From the NCBI GenBank assembly GCA_905250115.1, contig CAJNOI010000103.1, forward strand, positions 36,830 to 100,829: a DNA stretch of 64,000 bases, written 5' to 3'. A program made the translations under genes and the position numbers. Below the pieces are notes generated by a model. That model had not been told where the DNA came from. It ran no database searches and saw only the letters and a program-made list of their open reading frames with translations. This DNA is from Adineta steineri. Its lineage: Eukaryota; Rotifera; Eurotatoria; Adinetida; Adinetidae. This document shows positions 12,622-25,307 of this stretch, in pieces (position 1 is the stretch's first letter; each line of letters begins with the position of its first letter).

Positions 12622-13688
12622 TGATAATAAATTATACGAAACTGTTAACGATATTCTTATCTAATAAACAATCTGTATACAATCGCTGCAATTATTAAAT
12701 AGTGTCCATATATATATTTAACTTTCCATCTATGTGATGTAAATCAAGGGTGTGAAAATTGTCCTTTTTTTATTATACATTTATGTGCTTTTCTCTTCTT
12801 GTACGATGTTTAATTGACTTTTCTTTTATTCTATTCAATAAACGAGCAGCGGTGCTATTCCTCTATATAAAAAAAAACTTATGATATATCAGTTATAGAA
12901 CAAAGACAATACAATGGATAAGTAAAATCTCATAGCAAAAAACTTCTGCAGATCGTAAAAAAAATAATAGCTATTGTCAATTATTATGACACAATATAAC
13001 TCATATTAATAGCTTTTATAAATTTCTCTCATTGAAATCTCATTTCATTACATAGTATTATGAGATATTCTATAGTAAGGCAAGTTATACATTTTCATCA
13101 CAAGATCGCCTCTAATTTTATGATCATAACAAATATCAAAATGAGTCAATGGCAGAAATTTCATCTATATGATAAAATATATAATACTGAATAAATTCAA
13201 ACTAAGTCAATTTATTGATATTGGTATTATTCTTTTATCATCGAATGTCAACAAATACATATCCACAAAGAAAAAAAAGAAATCATGAATAATAACACAT
13301 TGTCAAACAGAGATCATAAAAAGCGAAATACAAAAAAAACCCGAACCATTCATTCTCATTGATTTCTATATACAATTCTTATAAGAAAACAAACGTAGAA
13401 AAAAGGAAAAAAGTTTTATACACATACACACAACTGTTGTGAAATCAAAACAACTAATTTGGTGGAATGGTAATCGAGGGTAAGATGAAACAAAACAAAG
13501 ATACTTGGATATAACCATACGAACTATTCAATTCTTATTATTTACAAAATGTAAAACGATTCGCTTGTATAATAATTTCATTCTAATAATCATTCAATCA
13601 CTGTTATTAACAAGTATAAGTAAAATATTCAAAATAATAACCAAAGTGTCATTGTGAACAAATTTTCTTAATTAATTACCAAATCAAT
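12622..13688. other. Convergent intergenic region
   Basis: 3' flanks of cortactin (+) and the NCOA6-like gene (-). AATAAA signals occur near 12663 and 12837. The rest is AT-rich and shows no gene. Confidence 0.5.
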
Positions 13689-14543
13689 TCATTGTTGATG
13701 TTGAGATGGATAATAATGTGCTCCATTAATTTTCATTTTATAGTCTGACCAGGAATCATGCAAATTAGTTCCATTTACAGGTGTACTATGATCATGATGA
13801 TAAGAATTTGAAGTTGTATCTAGAATAAAGTCGAATAATGAAATTTTCATTGATATAAATATTATTCTTACTATTATTCGTTGGATAAGTAGGATTTAAT
13901 ACTGGTTCATGTCGGTGAATAACTTGCTGAGATACATAATGATTCGTGGTATTAATATGATTTACGTTTGTTGATGATGTTTGCATAACATTGTTATTAT
14001 GTTGATGAACATCAAATTTAGTATCTAATGCAGAATTTTGTGTAAGAGTTGAATTAAGCATAGATGATGCCGTTAATTCTTTATCTGAAATTTATATTAT
14101 AAAAATTTCTTTCTTTTTTAAAAGATAATAGAATGAATACATACTATTTGTTGTTGCTGCTGTTATCGCCGTTGAACTTTTATTATTATTATTATTAGCT
14201 ACAACAGTATTTGATTGTCCTACAATTTCTACACTAAGTATACCGAGCTCAATAAGACGTATATTTCCTTGAACAGCAAGCAAATGAAGTCGATCAGCTG
14301 CTTCTTTTGGAATATTAAATGTAACTTTTATACTATTCCACGGTTGTACTTTTTTTAAAGCAAATCGTCTTCGACCTATATTAACAAATATTATAACTTT
14401 ATTCTTTTATTTTAATCATTAATACCTGTATGAAGTATTTGTCTAAGACTATCTCTAATTTCATGTAGTTTTGTTTTTAATTGTGGATCAAGATAGTTAG
14501 CTTTGCATACAAGCCGTATTTCGACATATTCATTTGGTGCCAT
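13689..14543 (-). CDS. Short NCOA6-like protein (nuclear receptor coactivator 6 N-terminal domain)
   Basis: Four exons on the minus strand: 14426-14543, 14145-14375, 13872-14084 and 13689-13819 (230 residues). Residues about 1-93 match the conserved N-terminal domain of NCOA6 (ASC-2), most clearly KVQPWNSIKVTFNIPKEAA, then DRLHLLA and LIELGILSVEI. The rest is low-complexity Asn/Thr/His/Gln-rich sequence. In vertebrates NCOA6 is a subunit of the MLL3/4 histone H3K4 methyltransferase complex and binds nuclear receptors through LXXLL motifs; I see no LXXLL outside the folded domain here. At 230 residues it is about a tenth of vertebrate NCOA6. Nuclear location and coactivator role are inferred from the domain only. 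Confidence 0.82.
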
Positions 14544-15604
14544 AATTATTTGGCATCACTATATAAGCAAAAAATAAGAATTAAAAATACAGATATATTT
14601 TATATACCTTACGCTATCGAATATATACATATATATATTGATCTAAAATGATATAGATGTAATTTTTATTATTTTAACTGTCAAGATATATTCATCGATC
14701 ACTCTGAAACTAGCTGAACCAGAGCATATAGATATAGTAGTCACAATAGTCAAAGGAACAAAGTTGTTTTATTGGATAATCTATCTTCCAATCAATATTA
14801 TAATATTCCTTCAAACACTATTAAAGAGGAATATTGTAAGAGTACACTTTGAATATGGCTACTGTAGTGTAACAATCAAACTAAGAGAAAAAATATTCTT
14901 TGCTAATAATCTTTTCTTAAATTATATTGAAAGAATAACAGTATACGAGCACGAGAAAATAATACAAATACGGACGATATAAATCATAAATAAAACAGAA
15001 ATAATGCGAATCATGATAATGAGAAAACTATATTATTTATTGCATTGTTTGGAAGAATATGATCTCCTCGAACAATATTTGTTACATACAAAAGAAATTG
15101 ATTAAATCTATCTGAATGGAATTACTTTTATTCGGAGCTTAATTCATGTAACTGACTGCACTCAACAAACCAGAAATAGATATCGAATAAGATTCATTTA
15201 TCATAGAATTAAGAAGGACAATATCTACATTCATCCTCTGATTTTATATATAATTGTCATATAAGGAGTCACATGATTAGAAACAGAATTCTGTGAGTAC
15301 CGTATATTGAACTAAAGAAAATCATAGTGAAATAAAATTACTATGACTAGAATAATCAACGAAAAAAAACAAATTGTCTGATGTTGACATCCATACTTTG
15401 CGTACGGATTCACACAGTTTTAAACTGACAGAATAGACGTATAGTTGCACTCTTACTTATTTATATTGATGCATTAAAGAACATAGTAGACAATATTATT
15501 TCTTAGTTGAAATATAGCTTATTGTGATACGTTCAAGTATAGTATTTATACTTGTACATTATAATTATTATTTTGATGAAAAACAATTTTTATTTTATTT
15601 TATT
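14544..15604. other. Intergenic spacer
   Basis: Upstream of the NCOA6-like gene and downstream of the hydrolase-like gene. AT-rich; the 72-codon frame at 14764-14982 has no recognisable content. Confidence 0.45.
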
Positions 15605-17254
15605 TTATACGCAAGTAACATTCACAGGATTTATTATTAGTTGTGCTTGAGCGTTACTATTAGAAAGACTACATACAAGATGAATAATAGATTCAAATTT
15701 GGAATGATAAACAAAAACATCTACAAGTTCATTTGGAGCACCGTTAATTATGATTGTCATTTGAGTATTTTCAGAATTTAAATTGAGAGAAGAAAATCTT
15801 TGTTGACTAACAAATGTCCATTTATTAAGTTCACCCATAAAAACATATTTCGTTGATAATGAATCATTAAATTGCCATATAGGTGAACTATACCATAAAC
15901 AAAATGTTGTATCATTACATTTTTCGGTTGATATAAAAAGTGAATGATTTTCATCAAAAGTAAATAATTCATATGGATTGTCAAATGACCATATTATTCC
16001 AGAAGGTGATCCAATCATCGAAGGTATTATTGAATAATTACGTATCATTGATGATGCAAATATTATTGAAAATATTTGTTCATTTCTAAATACAAGAAAA
16101 AATGAATAATAGAATTTTTGTAAAACAAAAACAAACGAATTAAATTACATAATGGTTTGTGTAGAATAAAGTTCTCCTTGTTTAAAACCTTTATACAATG
16201 CCCAATCAGATATTAATAAATCAATCATTGTTAAAGGTCGTGATGGTTTTAAAATAAGACCATCTTGTCGACAACATTTCATAATACGTATATTATCAAT
16301 ATAATTAATACTATCAGCAACAGCTACTGGACCAGTTGAAAGAGTCGCTATTAGAATTTCTCTATCAGGTAATGGTTCTCGAGCTGTTACTTTATAAGGA
16401 GCACCTGGTTGAATTGAATTCGACCAGAAAACATCTTTAAATGGTGCTAAACCAAGAGCATTAGCTAACATTGATGATATACCAATTTTCCATTGTGGAA
16501 TTTTATTAACAATATGAACATAATAATCATCGGATACTCTTGCTTGTGTAACACGATCAATTTCTAATGATTGAAGAGCATGTCGTGGTAAACTCATACA
16601 ATATTGAATATTTATATTAAATAAATTAGCTGCATTACCCATTGATATTAACCATTGTCTTCCAAGATCAAATTCTTGACGTGTTGGAATAAAATCAATT
16701 GTTTGATGATTCATCCAATCTTGTTCATATAATATTAAATTCCAATTTGTTGATGAATAATTAAATAAATCAATCCAAAATGAATCATTACCTAATGGAA
16801 GACTTTTTAAATTTAAATTATCAATTATAAAAGAATAATTTTTTGTATATATTGTATCAGATGACCAATATCTATTATGTGCTGCTAATGGAAGATTTGT
16901 CAATTTTTTATTTAATCCTTCAAGACCATCAGGAAATATATCCGGGCGAGCAGTCCATTCTGAAACTCCATCAGCTAAACTTTTATAATACCACCAAGAA
17001 TCTAATTGAATATATTGAATTGGAATTGTTAAATTTTTTTTTATTTCAATTATTGTTTCTTCATAATTCATTTGAGATTCTGTATGATAATAATAATAAG
17101 CTCCATTATCTGTATAATAACCAAGATAATTTATAGTTAAATCATCTGAACGATATTTCAATGTTTTATTATAAACTAAACGCATTAATTTTCCCCATTC
17201 ATCTATAAGTTGATTTATACCATTGGATGAATAAAAAATAATTAAAGAATTTGT
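15605..17254 (-). CDS. Glycoside-hydrolase-like protein (clan GH-D type), 5' end lost in gap
   Basis: Two visible exons on the minus strand: 16149-17254, running into the N gap, and 15605-16085 (528 visible residues, in frame to the gap edge). The first ATG after the gap (17185) is probably internal because the frame is open upstream of it. The visible part has the barrel features of alpha-galactosidase/raffinose-synthase-like enzymes: LGYYTDNGAYYYY, IQLDSWWYYKSLADG, FPDGLEGLNKKL, an Asp in LILYEQDWMNHQ (candidate nucleophile, visible residue about 179), SLPRHALQS and RVSDDYY (candidate acid/base), then a beta-rich C-terminal domain. Many N-glycosylation sequons suggest a secreted or lysosomal protein. 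The substrate is unknown and the catalytic assignments are inferred by analogy. After the gap, about 25 open codons on the same strand (17355-17430) might belong to the missing part. Confidence 0.75.
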
Positions 17255-17354
17255 NNNNNNNNNNNNNNNNNNNNNNNNNNNNNNNNNNNNNNNNNNNNNN
17301 NNNNNNNNNNNNNNNNNNNNNNNNNNNNNNNNNNNNNNNNNNNNNNNNNNNNNN
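17255..17354. other. Assembly gap (100 N)
   Basis: Exactly 100 N, the usual placeholder for a gap of unknown size. It removes the 5' part of the hydrolase-like gene. Confidence 0.98.
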
Positions 17355-17867
17355 AAAAATTCGAATCCATTGTTGACTTTACTTATATTATTTACTTCCA
17401 GACTCTTGATTTTGTTAATTAGATAAGATTCTTTTCATCCTGAACTGTTGATAAGAATCTTGTTTGATAATTGAGAAAAACAAAAAAGTCTGAAAAGAAA
17501 TGAGACAAGATCGTCTACTAATAATAGTATAAAAGGTCACATCGGTGCATAAGAACAGACTCATCAATTTTCAAATTTTAAGATAACAATAAATGAATGT
17601 AAAAAACAGGCAAAAGAGACAAAAAAAATTATGGTATTTATAAAACAAGATATGTATTGATGAATTATTTTATTATCTGATCTGAGCTTAGTTAGTTAGT
17701 TAGTTAGTTTTTCATCTACTATTGTTATATAACATTCAATGTATACAAAAAAGATTGCAAGAGGTTTTTTCCAAGAGAATTCAATTTGAAAATAATGTTC
17801 ACTAAAAACTGTCTCTTCATGTATTGATAGATCGTAGAAAACGATGATATAAATTGTATTATATATT
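17355..17867. other. Spacer with (TTAG)n
   Basis: AT-rich sequence between the gap and the 3' end of the first B-box gene. It contains a TTAG tetranucleotide run at about 17688-17709. Apart from a short open stretch next to the gap, I see no coding content. Confidence 0.5.
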
Positions 17868-18950
17868 TCAGTGTAGAATACGAACAGAATCACCTTCTGC
17901 TCGTAATTTGACGACTATTCTCCAAGGAAAAGGACAGATCTCACCATCGATATATAGCTGAACTAATCGATTAGTTCGATGATGTTGGAGTTGGATCTGT
18001 TGATCATTACAATCTACTATTAACGTCACTTCATCACCGGTTTCTAAGATTTTCTTGTCATCGCTCTTGTGAAGTTCACTAGCGACAACAGATCGAACTA
18101 TATCCCACCATCCATAAAGAGATGTATCGAACATATCAGCTTTTCTTATCTTATCCGATGATGTACTGATACCAAAAAAAATTGAATTTTTAATATTTTC
18201 GATCCGAAACTTTATACGATGTATACCCGTTGAATATAGATTAATACCATAAATAATCGCAGGAAATAAAAATGTTCTCGAATAACATGTAACTAGAAGA
18301 TTTTCTTCAGATGTTTTTGCTTTTCCGTCAATTTCATCGAATTTTTCATTAAACGCTAATACAGAATTCGATCTTTGAACAGCAGTAACTGAAGAGCGTC
18401 GTGAGGATTCGATAGAAATATTATTCGAGCGAAGATACTGTCGATCATAAACCTGAATTATAGAAATGCTCGATTTTGATTTATCATCTTCAACAATACA
18501 AAAAGACGACGAAGATTCAAATGACTTTCGCAATTCTTCCAATTGTTGACTCCATTTCTTAATATCAAGTTCAGTAAAATCAAACGATTCTCGGCATGAT
18601 TGAAGATCATCAGTTATCTTACTAACAGATTTTTTTATCTCTTCCTTTCGTCTATCAACTAATTGTCGAAGATCATTTCGAGCTGTGTTTGCAACTGCTT
18701 GAATCCTAGCAATAGCTTCTTGTTCCCACGTATCAATGCGAATAAGAAGATGCTGATCTATATTAGGTTGATTTAAATCTCTTCGCAAGAGATCATGTTC
18801 TAAACCAACATGTTCCAATTGTTGAACAAGTTCTTGTCGATGTTCATCAAAATGTTTAATACAAAATGATTGTTGACAACCATCACATATTGCTACTCCA
18901 ACACCTTTACTACATTTCGTACATGATCTTCTTGTCACCGTAGATGCCAT
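17868..18950 (-). CDS. B-box/coiled-coil/SPRY-like protein, copy 1
   Basis: Single coding exon, 360 residues, ATG at 18950. An N-terminal B-box-type zinc finger has ligands C10, C13, C22, C25, C30, H33 and H37. Residues about 40-150 are a helical coiled coil, followed by a Ser-rich linker. The C-terminal domain (about 220-360) is beta-rich with STGIHRIKFRIE, FFGIST, YGWWDI, GDEVTLIVDC and CPFPWRIVV, which looks like a B30.2/SPRY-type fold. Architecture is that of a TRIM protein without the RING, so a ligase function is not expected; a binding or sensing role is inference. A 5' UTR intron is visible: donor GTAAGT at 19013 and acceptor TTATAG ending at 18958 on the minus strand. It is a paralogue of the three genes at 35.9-40.6 kb but stands alone on the opposite strand. 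Confidence 0.85.
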   Translation of the reverse strand: MASTVTRRSCTKCSKGVGVAICDGCQQSFCIKHFDEHRQELVQQLEHVGLEHDLLRRDLNQPNIDQHLLIRIDTWEQEAIARIQAVANTARNDLRQLVDRRKEEIKKSVSKITDDLQSCRESFDFTELDIKKWSQQLEELRKSFESSSSFCIVEDDKSKSSISIIQVYDRQYLRSNNISIESSRRSSVTAVQRSNSVLAFNEKFDEIDGKAKTSEENLLVTCYSRTFLFPAIIYGINLYSTGIHRIKFRIENIKNSIFFGISTSSDKIRKADMFDTSLYGWWDIVRSVVASELHKSDDKKILETGDEVTLIVDCNDQQIQLQHHRTNRLVQLYIDGEICPFPWRIVVKLRAEGDSVRILH

Positions 18951-21439
18951 TATTACACTATAATAAATTATATGTGATTCACGATACTTTTTAAGTTATT
19001 TTTAATTACTTACCTTTAACTAAAAACCATCCGTAAAAAATAAATGACGCTTATATAATAAATTAAATGTCATATTTCTATCTTTGCTTAATGACAGTTT
19101 ACTAATATTTGCTAACGAATCACATTGGATATGTATTCATCAACTAATTAAAATGAATAGTAATACATGAAGTTTTTTTTCATAGGTGTCAGTAAATTAT
19201 TATGACCGTAAAGATTCGTTTGCATAAGAATGAACTAACTGAAATCCTAAAGAAATATATTTCCTTTAGTGTTAAAAATAAATCAAAATCATGAGTTAGT
19301 TTTTGATTGACAAAAAAAGGAACTCTGTTCAATATCATAAGGACGTCTTAATAATAGTTAAATCGGTTTAAATGTATTATCGTAGAGGAAAGTTATTGCC
19401 ATCTATATGATACAATTTTTTAATATATTTATTCTAACGAAAATAATAAAAACACATATTGATATCGTTAAATGTTTATGAAACAATAGCATGAAATATA
19501 CATTAACTGATTATATTGATTACTATGCATTATTTCTCTCATATTCAAGATGGTTATAACATCATATATACAACAAAAAAAGGTAAAATTTCATTTTTTT
19601 AATTTATAAAATTAATCAATTGTAAAGATAGTGACTATTGCAAACTATATATTATACAATAAATTATATCTTAGTGAGTTTTATATTTTGAAAAATTTAC
19701 ATTTGAAATGTTAGTGCTTGCATTGTAAAGTTTTTAAAACTATAGCCAAATCATCGAGTTCTATACTACTGAGAATCTGATGATACAAAGTAACTTTTTT
19801 GAGTAAATATTTCTATTTAAAAATGTTTCATGATTGAAAATATTTGCTTTCGATGACCAAAAACATAATTTTGATAGTTAAATAAATGATTTTTATGTGT
19901 CAAATAGATATTAGCTGCATTAGAGTATTCTCGTATATGAGGCACTTCATTTCATTACATGACATTGAAAATTTTTGTTTGTCATTAATCAATCATCTTC
20001 AAACTTTTATTTATTGAGCAAACAAAAAGATGCAATTCTTTTTGTCTTTTTATATATGAAAACAAATAATAGAATGTTCAGTGCAATTATGAATTGATAA
20101 ACACCAATTTATTTAAATATATTAATCTACATTATGCATTTGAATATCAGTGATAACTTATCTAATAATAAAGTATTCTATGTATTATGTATGTACTTCT
20201 ATTGCTATACGTGGTTTAATGTCTGTTTAGGTTGCAAACACGGACGAATAAAAAAGTCTACTATTGGCTTCTTTTTCTTTTTCCAACGACGCTTTTGAAA
20301 TAATCTTATCGTCAATATGTAGCCATTATCAATGTTACTTTGTGCCGTTAAAAAGAATTTCTATCTATATGCTTGACTCAAATAATGTTTTGATTTGATT
20401 CAAGTTAGGTTGAAATTTTGTTTTTTTTAGTTCAAAATAATAGCAGTGACCAGAACTATTCAATTACACACACACCTTTTTGCACAAAAATAAACAAATT
20501 ATAACCAGCATCAAAAGCAAACAATTTTATAATCAGTGAAAATATCGTTGTGGTTGTATATAAACTATGTCTTTCTACAGAATTAACTCCCCTTTGTCCC
20601 CTTCGAGTATACGAAATCAAAAAACAATGATCATGAAGAAACAAAAAACAACATTTTTAACATACATATTTCTCGTTATACAAATAATCTTCAATTAAAA
20701 AACTGCTTTACTTTTTTTATTTACTAAAACAAATAGAGTTGCTTAGAAGAAGCCGTCATAAGTTATTGAAATGGGTTAGTTTTAAACTAAAAAATACTAT
20801 CGATAATTATACTTGCGTAGGTATTTCCTAGACAAAATTCACAGCAAGCTGTATTCAATAAAACAAGTAGTATTTATTTACTCTTAAAAACGATATATAA
20901 AGATAGTCAAAAAAGAAGGGTTCACAATATTCTACCTTTTATTAGTGATAGAAATGTTATAAATAAAATTCATAATTCTATTGATTCAACATATTGACAT
21001 GCAATATGTTATGATGGACATGGAAATATACGGTGAAGATGTGAGTGATGCTGATGAAAATATGATATGAATATAATAGACATACCCATTCGCATCCACA
21101 CAAATCAAATGATTCTTCACTGAATAGAATCATGTAATCATTGTAGTTTGAAATTGTATATCGATCATCCTCAAATAAATGTTATTTCTACATGCCAAGA
21201 GATAACATAATAGAACTAGGGTAATTTCTCACAAATACTTTTATTATTTTATGGAGAAATGGCCATAACAAGTGATAAGATAAGACCATTTATATGAAAT
21301 TACTTCTTTCTCCCTGGTTAGATTTCAGCATGTATATATATATATACATGCGTAGCAAAGCAGAGTTATATTGAAAAAGTCAAATTCATCTACGATATAC
21401 CTGTTAAACCATAAATACTTGCAACTCATTGTAGAAACA
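18951..21439. other. Intergenic spacer, 2.5 kb
   Basis: Contains the 5' UTR and intron of the B-box gene at its left end and the promoter of the crystallin-like gene at its right end. Between them it is AT-rich with no convincing exon on either strand. Confidence 0.5.
21328..21351 (+). promoter_or_regulatory. TATA-like palindrome upstream of the crystallin-like gene
   Basis: A 24-nt perfect palindrome made of GCATG, an alternating TA core and CATGC, about 90 nt before the ATG at 21440. The TA core could serve as a TATA box; a TA-rich palindrome could also arise by chance or slippage in this genome. Confidence 0.4.
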
Positions 21440-21837
21440 ATGCCTTCCCGTGCAGTTATTCTATCGGTTCTCATAGTTATGGTCGCATTATGTATTGATG
21501 TATCGCAATCAGCTAAGATTGGCCTTTATGCAGATCCAAACCACACGGGACCTATTCTCGCATGTAAGTGTATATATGTATTGATAGCTGTGTTCTTCTT
21601 ATTCTTAACTTTCATGTATATCTAGTTCACACCATGCGTGATCGTTCATGTTACGACTTAGACAGCGCGGAAGACAATCGAGCTTCTGCAGTAAACACGT
21701 TCGGAAACTGTTTTATTTTATTTGAGCATCCAAAGTGCAAAGGACGTCAAATGAAAGTTAAACCTGGTGAAGGGTGTCATGCTAATCTCAAACAGTGTAA
21801 TTTTGACGATATAACATCATCATACCGGTCATGTTAA
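21440..21837 (+). CDS. Small secreted beta/gamma-crystallin-like protein
   Basis: Two exons, 21440-21563 and 21626-21837 (111 residues). A clear signal peptide occupies about residues 1-25 (SVLIVMVALCIDVSQSA). The mature part is about 85 residues with six cysteines. Two Greek-key-like halves start at KIGLYADPNHTGP and FILFEHPKCKGRQMKV. The second ends in DDITSS, which fits the (N/D)(N/D)XX(S/T)S calcium-clamp motif of microbial-type beta/gamma-crystallins; the first has DNRASA, in which the final Ser is lost. This suggests a single secreted, disulfide-bonded, possibly calcium-binding domain. Its role is unknown. AATAAA lies near 22012. Confidence 0.78.
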
Positions 21838-22661
21838 CCAAAACTTTATTTATTTATTTTCAAGAACTCACATGATTTTCCTAATTAAAATAACTTTATA
21901 TCTTAAATATGCTATTTTTTTCTGCTTTGAACCGATGATTATATGATTTATTCCATTAATGTAAACCCAAGTTTAACATGATTTTTAATTATCTTTCTTT
22001 TATTTCTCTAAATAAAATACTTGATATTTTTCCTCATTATCAAAGATTGATTTACTGTTAAGTATGGGTGTGAGTGTATGATGGGTATGGATGTGAAAGT
22101 ATGTGTTAGAAATAAGATACAGCGATTACTTTATATTCAAGTTCAATAAACAGTAGTATTATATACATTTAAACAGTTTTATTCGAAAACTTCAGAATTC
22201 TAAAAATTGAAGCGTACTAGTCACAATAATACTATATAACTATTTATATAATTACAAGCTAGAATTCTATAATTTTAGAACAGGACTGCGTCTCATAAAT
22301 TTTCATTAGCTGATTTATCTAAATAAATCAATGGATATTTCAATTTAGTAAGATGTCGTGTATTTCGGCTCGAATGACTACAATGACTTATTACATTTTA
22401 TCTAACAAGGTACCTTGAAAAACATATATCATATTTTCAATATTAATAATTATTCTACTTGTATTTAAAAAATTATTTCGATAAAGAAAAACGATAGTAC
22501 TGACATCTTTCTAACGTTTATCAATTATCTTTATTGGTTCATTCGTATTAAAAGGCACGAAACAAAGACATTATGAGTTGATAGAATCAATAATCAAATT
22601 TGAAAGAAATCCGTTTGTTTTGTTGATATTGCTTTACTTGTTTTAAAAAAAAGAATTGACA
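21838..22661. other. Intergenic spacer
   Basis: 3' flank of the crystallin-like gene and 5' flank of the next gene. AT-rich, no gene seen. Confidence 0.45.
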
Positions 22662-25110
22662 ATGTCTGTTAATCAATCGATGCAAATGTTAACAGTTGTT
22701 TGGAATGACAAACGTTTCATAGCATCAAAATCTGCACGTAATGCAGCTCGTCGAAGTCTTTTTCGAGCAACAACTAGTAAGTTAGAATTAAAAAAAATGA
22801 TATATACTTTATTCATTGAATGTTTTCGTAGTTATGCTTAATTCTGAATTAAAAACACTTGAAAGTCAAAATAATGAAATTCATCATGAAACAAATCGAT
22901 GTCGTACGGATTTACAAAAATATGATGATAAAATACAAATACTTGATAACATGGCTCATTTAGCTACTCAATCACTTGAAGTTTATTTTCAAGCAGTAAG
23001 AATAATTTATTAGAAAATAAAAATTCTCATCTGTTTTGTTTTTAAATAAAAAAAGCGTATGGAAAATTTAGGTACATTTGTTACTGAACAATGTCGAATT
23101 ATATCAGATGGTATACAAGAAGAGGCAGATCATTGGAAAGAAATTCATGCTATGTTACAACAGTAAATTGAATATTAATATATTTTAAGTGTAATTTAAT
23201 ACTTTATTTTATAGAAAATTAGTTGTGCCAGGTGATTTACGTTCCTATGGTGGAGGTAATGGATTACCACGTGCTGTTAAACAAAGTCCGAATTTTAGTC
23301 GAATTGCCGAAGTAGAAGAAGAAGAAGAAGAAAATGAGGAAGTAGAAAAGATACATAATGTATCTACTTTATTGGTAAGATGTTAATCAATGTCAGATGT
23401 TTGTAGTAGAGCTTCTTTCCTATGATTAGATGTAGTTTTAGAAAAACTTAATAATCCTTCTTTTGACTTAATATTTGTCGAATATATTATTAAGAATCAG
23501 ATGAGAGAAAGACACAAAAATTGATCAGTTGCTTTTGAGTTGTGTATGTGTACTGCATGAAGTCTCCAGTGAACTATGATTACTTTGTAAAGAGTTGAAA
23601 TCAACAACGTATGGGTGTCAAAATACTACGTTGTTACTTTCGTGTTTAACATAATAACATGATCTGTTTGAGAAATATCAGAAAAACTACTTTCCGAATT
23701 TTGAAAGTTTTGCAAGAAATCACTCTTATCAGAGTCAATCTTTCTGCCAAGAACACATATTCTTATACAACATTTAATAGATAATAAAATTTGAATTTTT
23801 CATTTTTTAAGCAATCACGAACATTGACACCATTAATTACTCAATCATTAAAGAGTAAGTTAACTTAATAGCAATTTTCAATTGTTAATATTCATTTTTT
23901 GTTTGCAGAAGTTCGTTTATTGGCATCAAAATTATCTAAAGATACATCAGCAATTATTCCGCCTCAATTGGATATGTCAACAACTGTTCATGAAGAAACA
24001 GTAATTGAAGAACCAGCACAACCAACTTCAATTATACCTGAAACTCATGTTACATTACGTGATGTATCTGTTATTGAAAAAGAAACTGAAATGAATCATG
24101 ATATACCTAATCCTGATTTGTCTGTTTCACTTTTGCCTTATATGCCAACAGCAAATCTTGAAGACGAAGATGAAGAAGAAGAACAAGACCATGAACAACA
24201 AAATAATAAATCTATAGCATCAACTATTTCGGATAAAACATTTGTTAAAACTTCTCTTAAACCATTTTCATCTGACGAAGAAAGTGATGATGATGAGGAT
24301 GATGATGATGATACGATCATGGAAGAAAGTCTCACTGCTGATAGTACTGAAAATGCTCGTCCATTATTATTAACTGCTGATCGATCAATTCGTAGACCAC
24401 CACCAATACGTGAAGAAAAACCAAACATAAAACAAGAAAGAGTTAGTTTTCGTGAACCATTAGTTATCGAACATGATCATTCAAATAAAACATTATTATT
24501 AAATAAGACTACATTTGATACGGAAAAATCAAGTTTTATTCGTCCGACTATTGTTGATAAACATAATATTTCAAAATTACCGACAATTGCATCTGATAAT
24601 TCGTAAGAATATGTCAAATATCTCATTTTTGTCTATATAAAATTCATTTAGAAATGAAGAAGAAAACACTGATATTGTACATCGAACAGAAGAGAAACAA
24701 ATTGATGTTGATGTACCAATCAATGTAGCTGAAATCTCAAAAAATCCAATTGTTGAACAATTACCTGTTTCAGCAGCTGTCGAAAACAATACGAAAAGAA
24801 GAACTACTCGAAGAACTACAACTCGTCTCTTTCGAGAAAATCAAACCGGTAAGAAACTATAAACTAATAGAGTCTAGATAACAGATAAGCATGTATTATT
24901 TATTAAGCCTACAAGGTTTGAGTTTGAATTAAACATAATATTGTTTATAATTTAGATAATTTACCAACACAAATACCTGCTGAAGTGCCAAAAGCACGAT
25001 ATGCTACACGATATTCTACTCGATTGGCCAGTTCAGTCAGTAACGAGGAAGTTACAATAACAAGAGCATCAACAATTCATCGCCGAACAACACGTTTTAC
25101 TTCTGAATGA
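22662..25110 (+). CDS. Coiled-coil protein with acidic linker and basic C-terminus (shugoshin-like layout)
   Basis: Eight exons: 22662-22776, 22832-22995, 23056-23162, 23215-23374, 23812-23854, 23909-24602, 24652-24848 and 24956-25110 (544 residues); all phases agree. Residues about 38-145 form a predicted coiled coil (LNSELKTLESQNNEIHHE onward). The middle is acidic and disordered with EEEEE and DDDEDDDDD runs. The C-terminal 110 residues are rich in Arg/Thr (RRTTRRTTTRLF, RRTTRF). A coiled coil first, a long disordered middle and a basic C-terminal motif recall shugoshin, but I cannot match the diagnostic residues, so this is only a suggestion. Intron 4 is 437 bp. The next gene begins only 197 bp downstream on the same strand. 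Confidence 0.65.
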
Positions 25111-25307
25111 AAGAAGTAGAAGAAAACTATGATGTATATATCCTTTGCGTGTATTTAATTAATTCATATAATGAAATAAAATTGTATAATGTTTTCTTTA
25201 TTATGTATTATAATGTAAAGAATAAAATATCTTATTTCGTATTGTATTGATAATAATTTTGACGTAAATTGGCGCGTATATATAAACATATATCAATTTC
25301 TTTAAAT

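Noticed and set aside
21051-21070. CTGATGA as a hammerhead ribozyme core
   Set aside because: The matching GAAA strand and the three helices are absent.
24138-24428. Minus-strand frame rich in Ser
   Set aside because: It is the antisense of the acidic GAA/GAT-rich exon of the coiled-coil gene.
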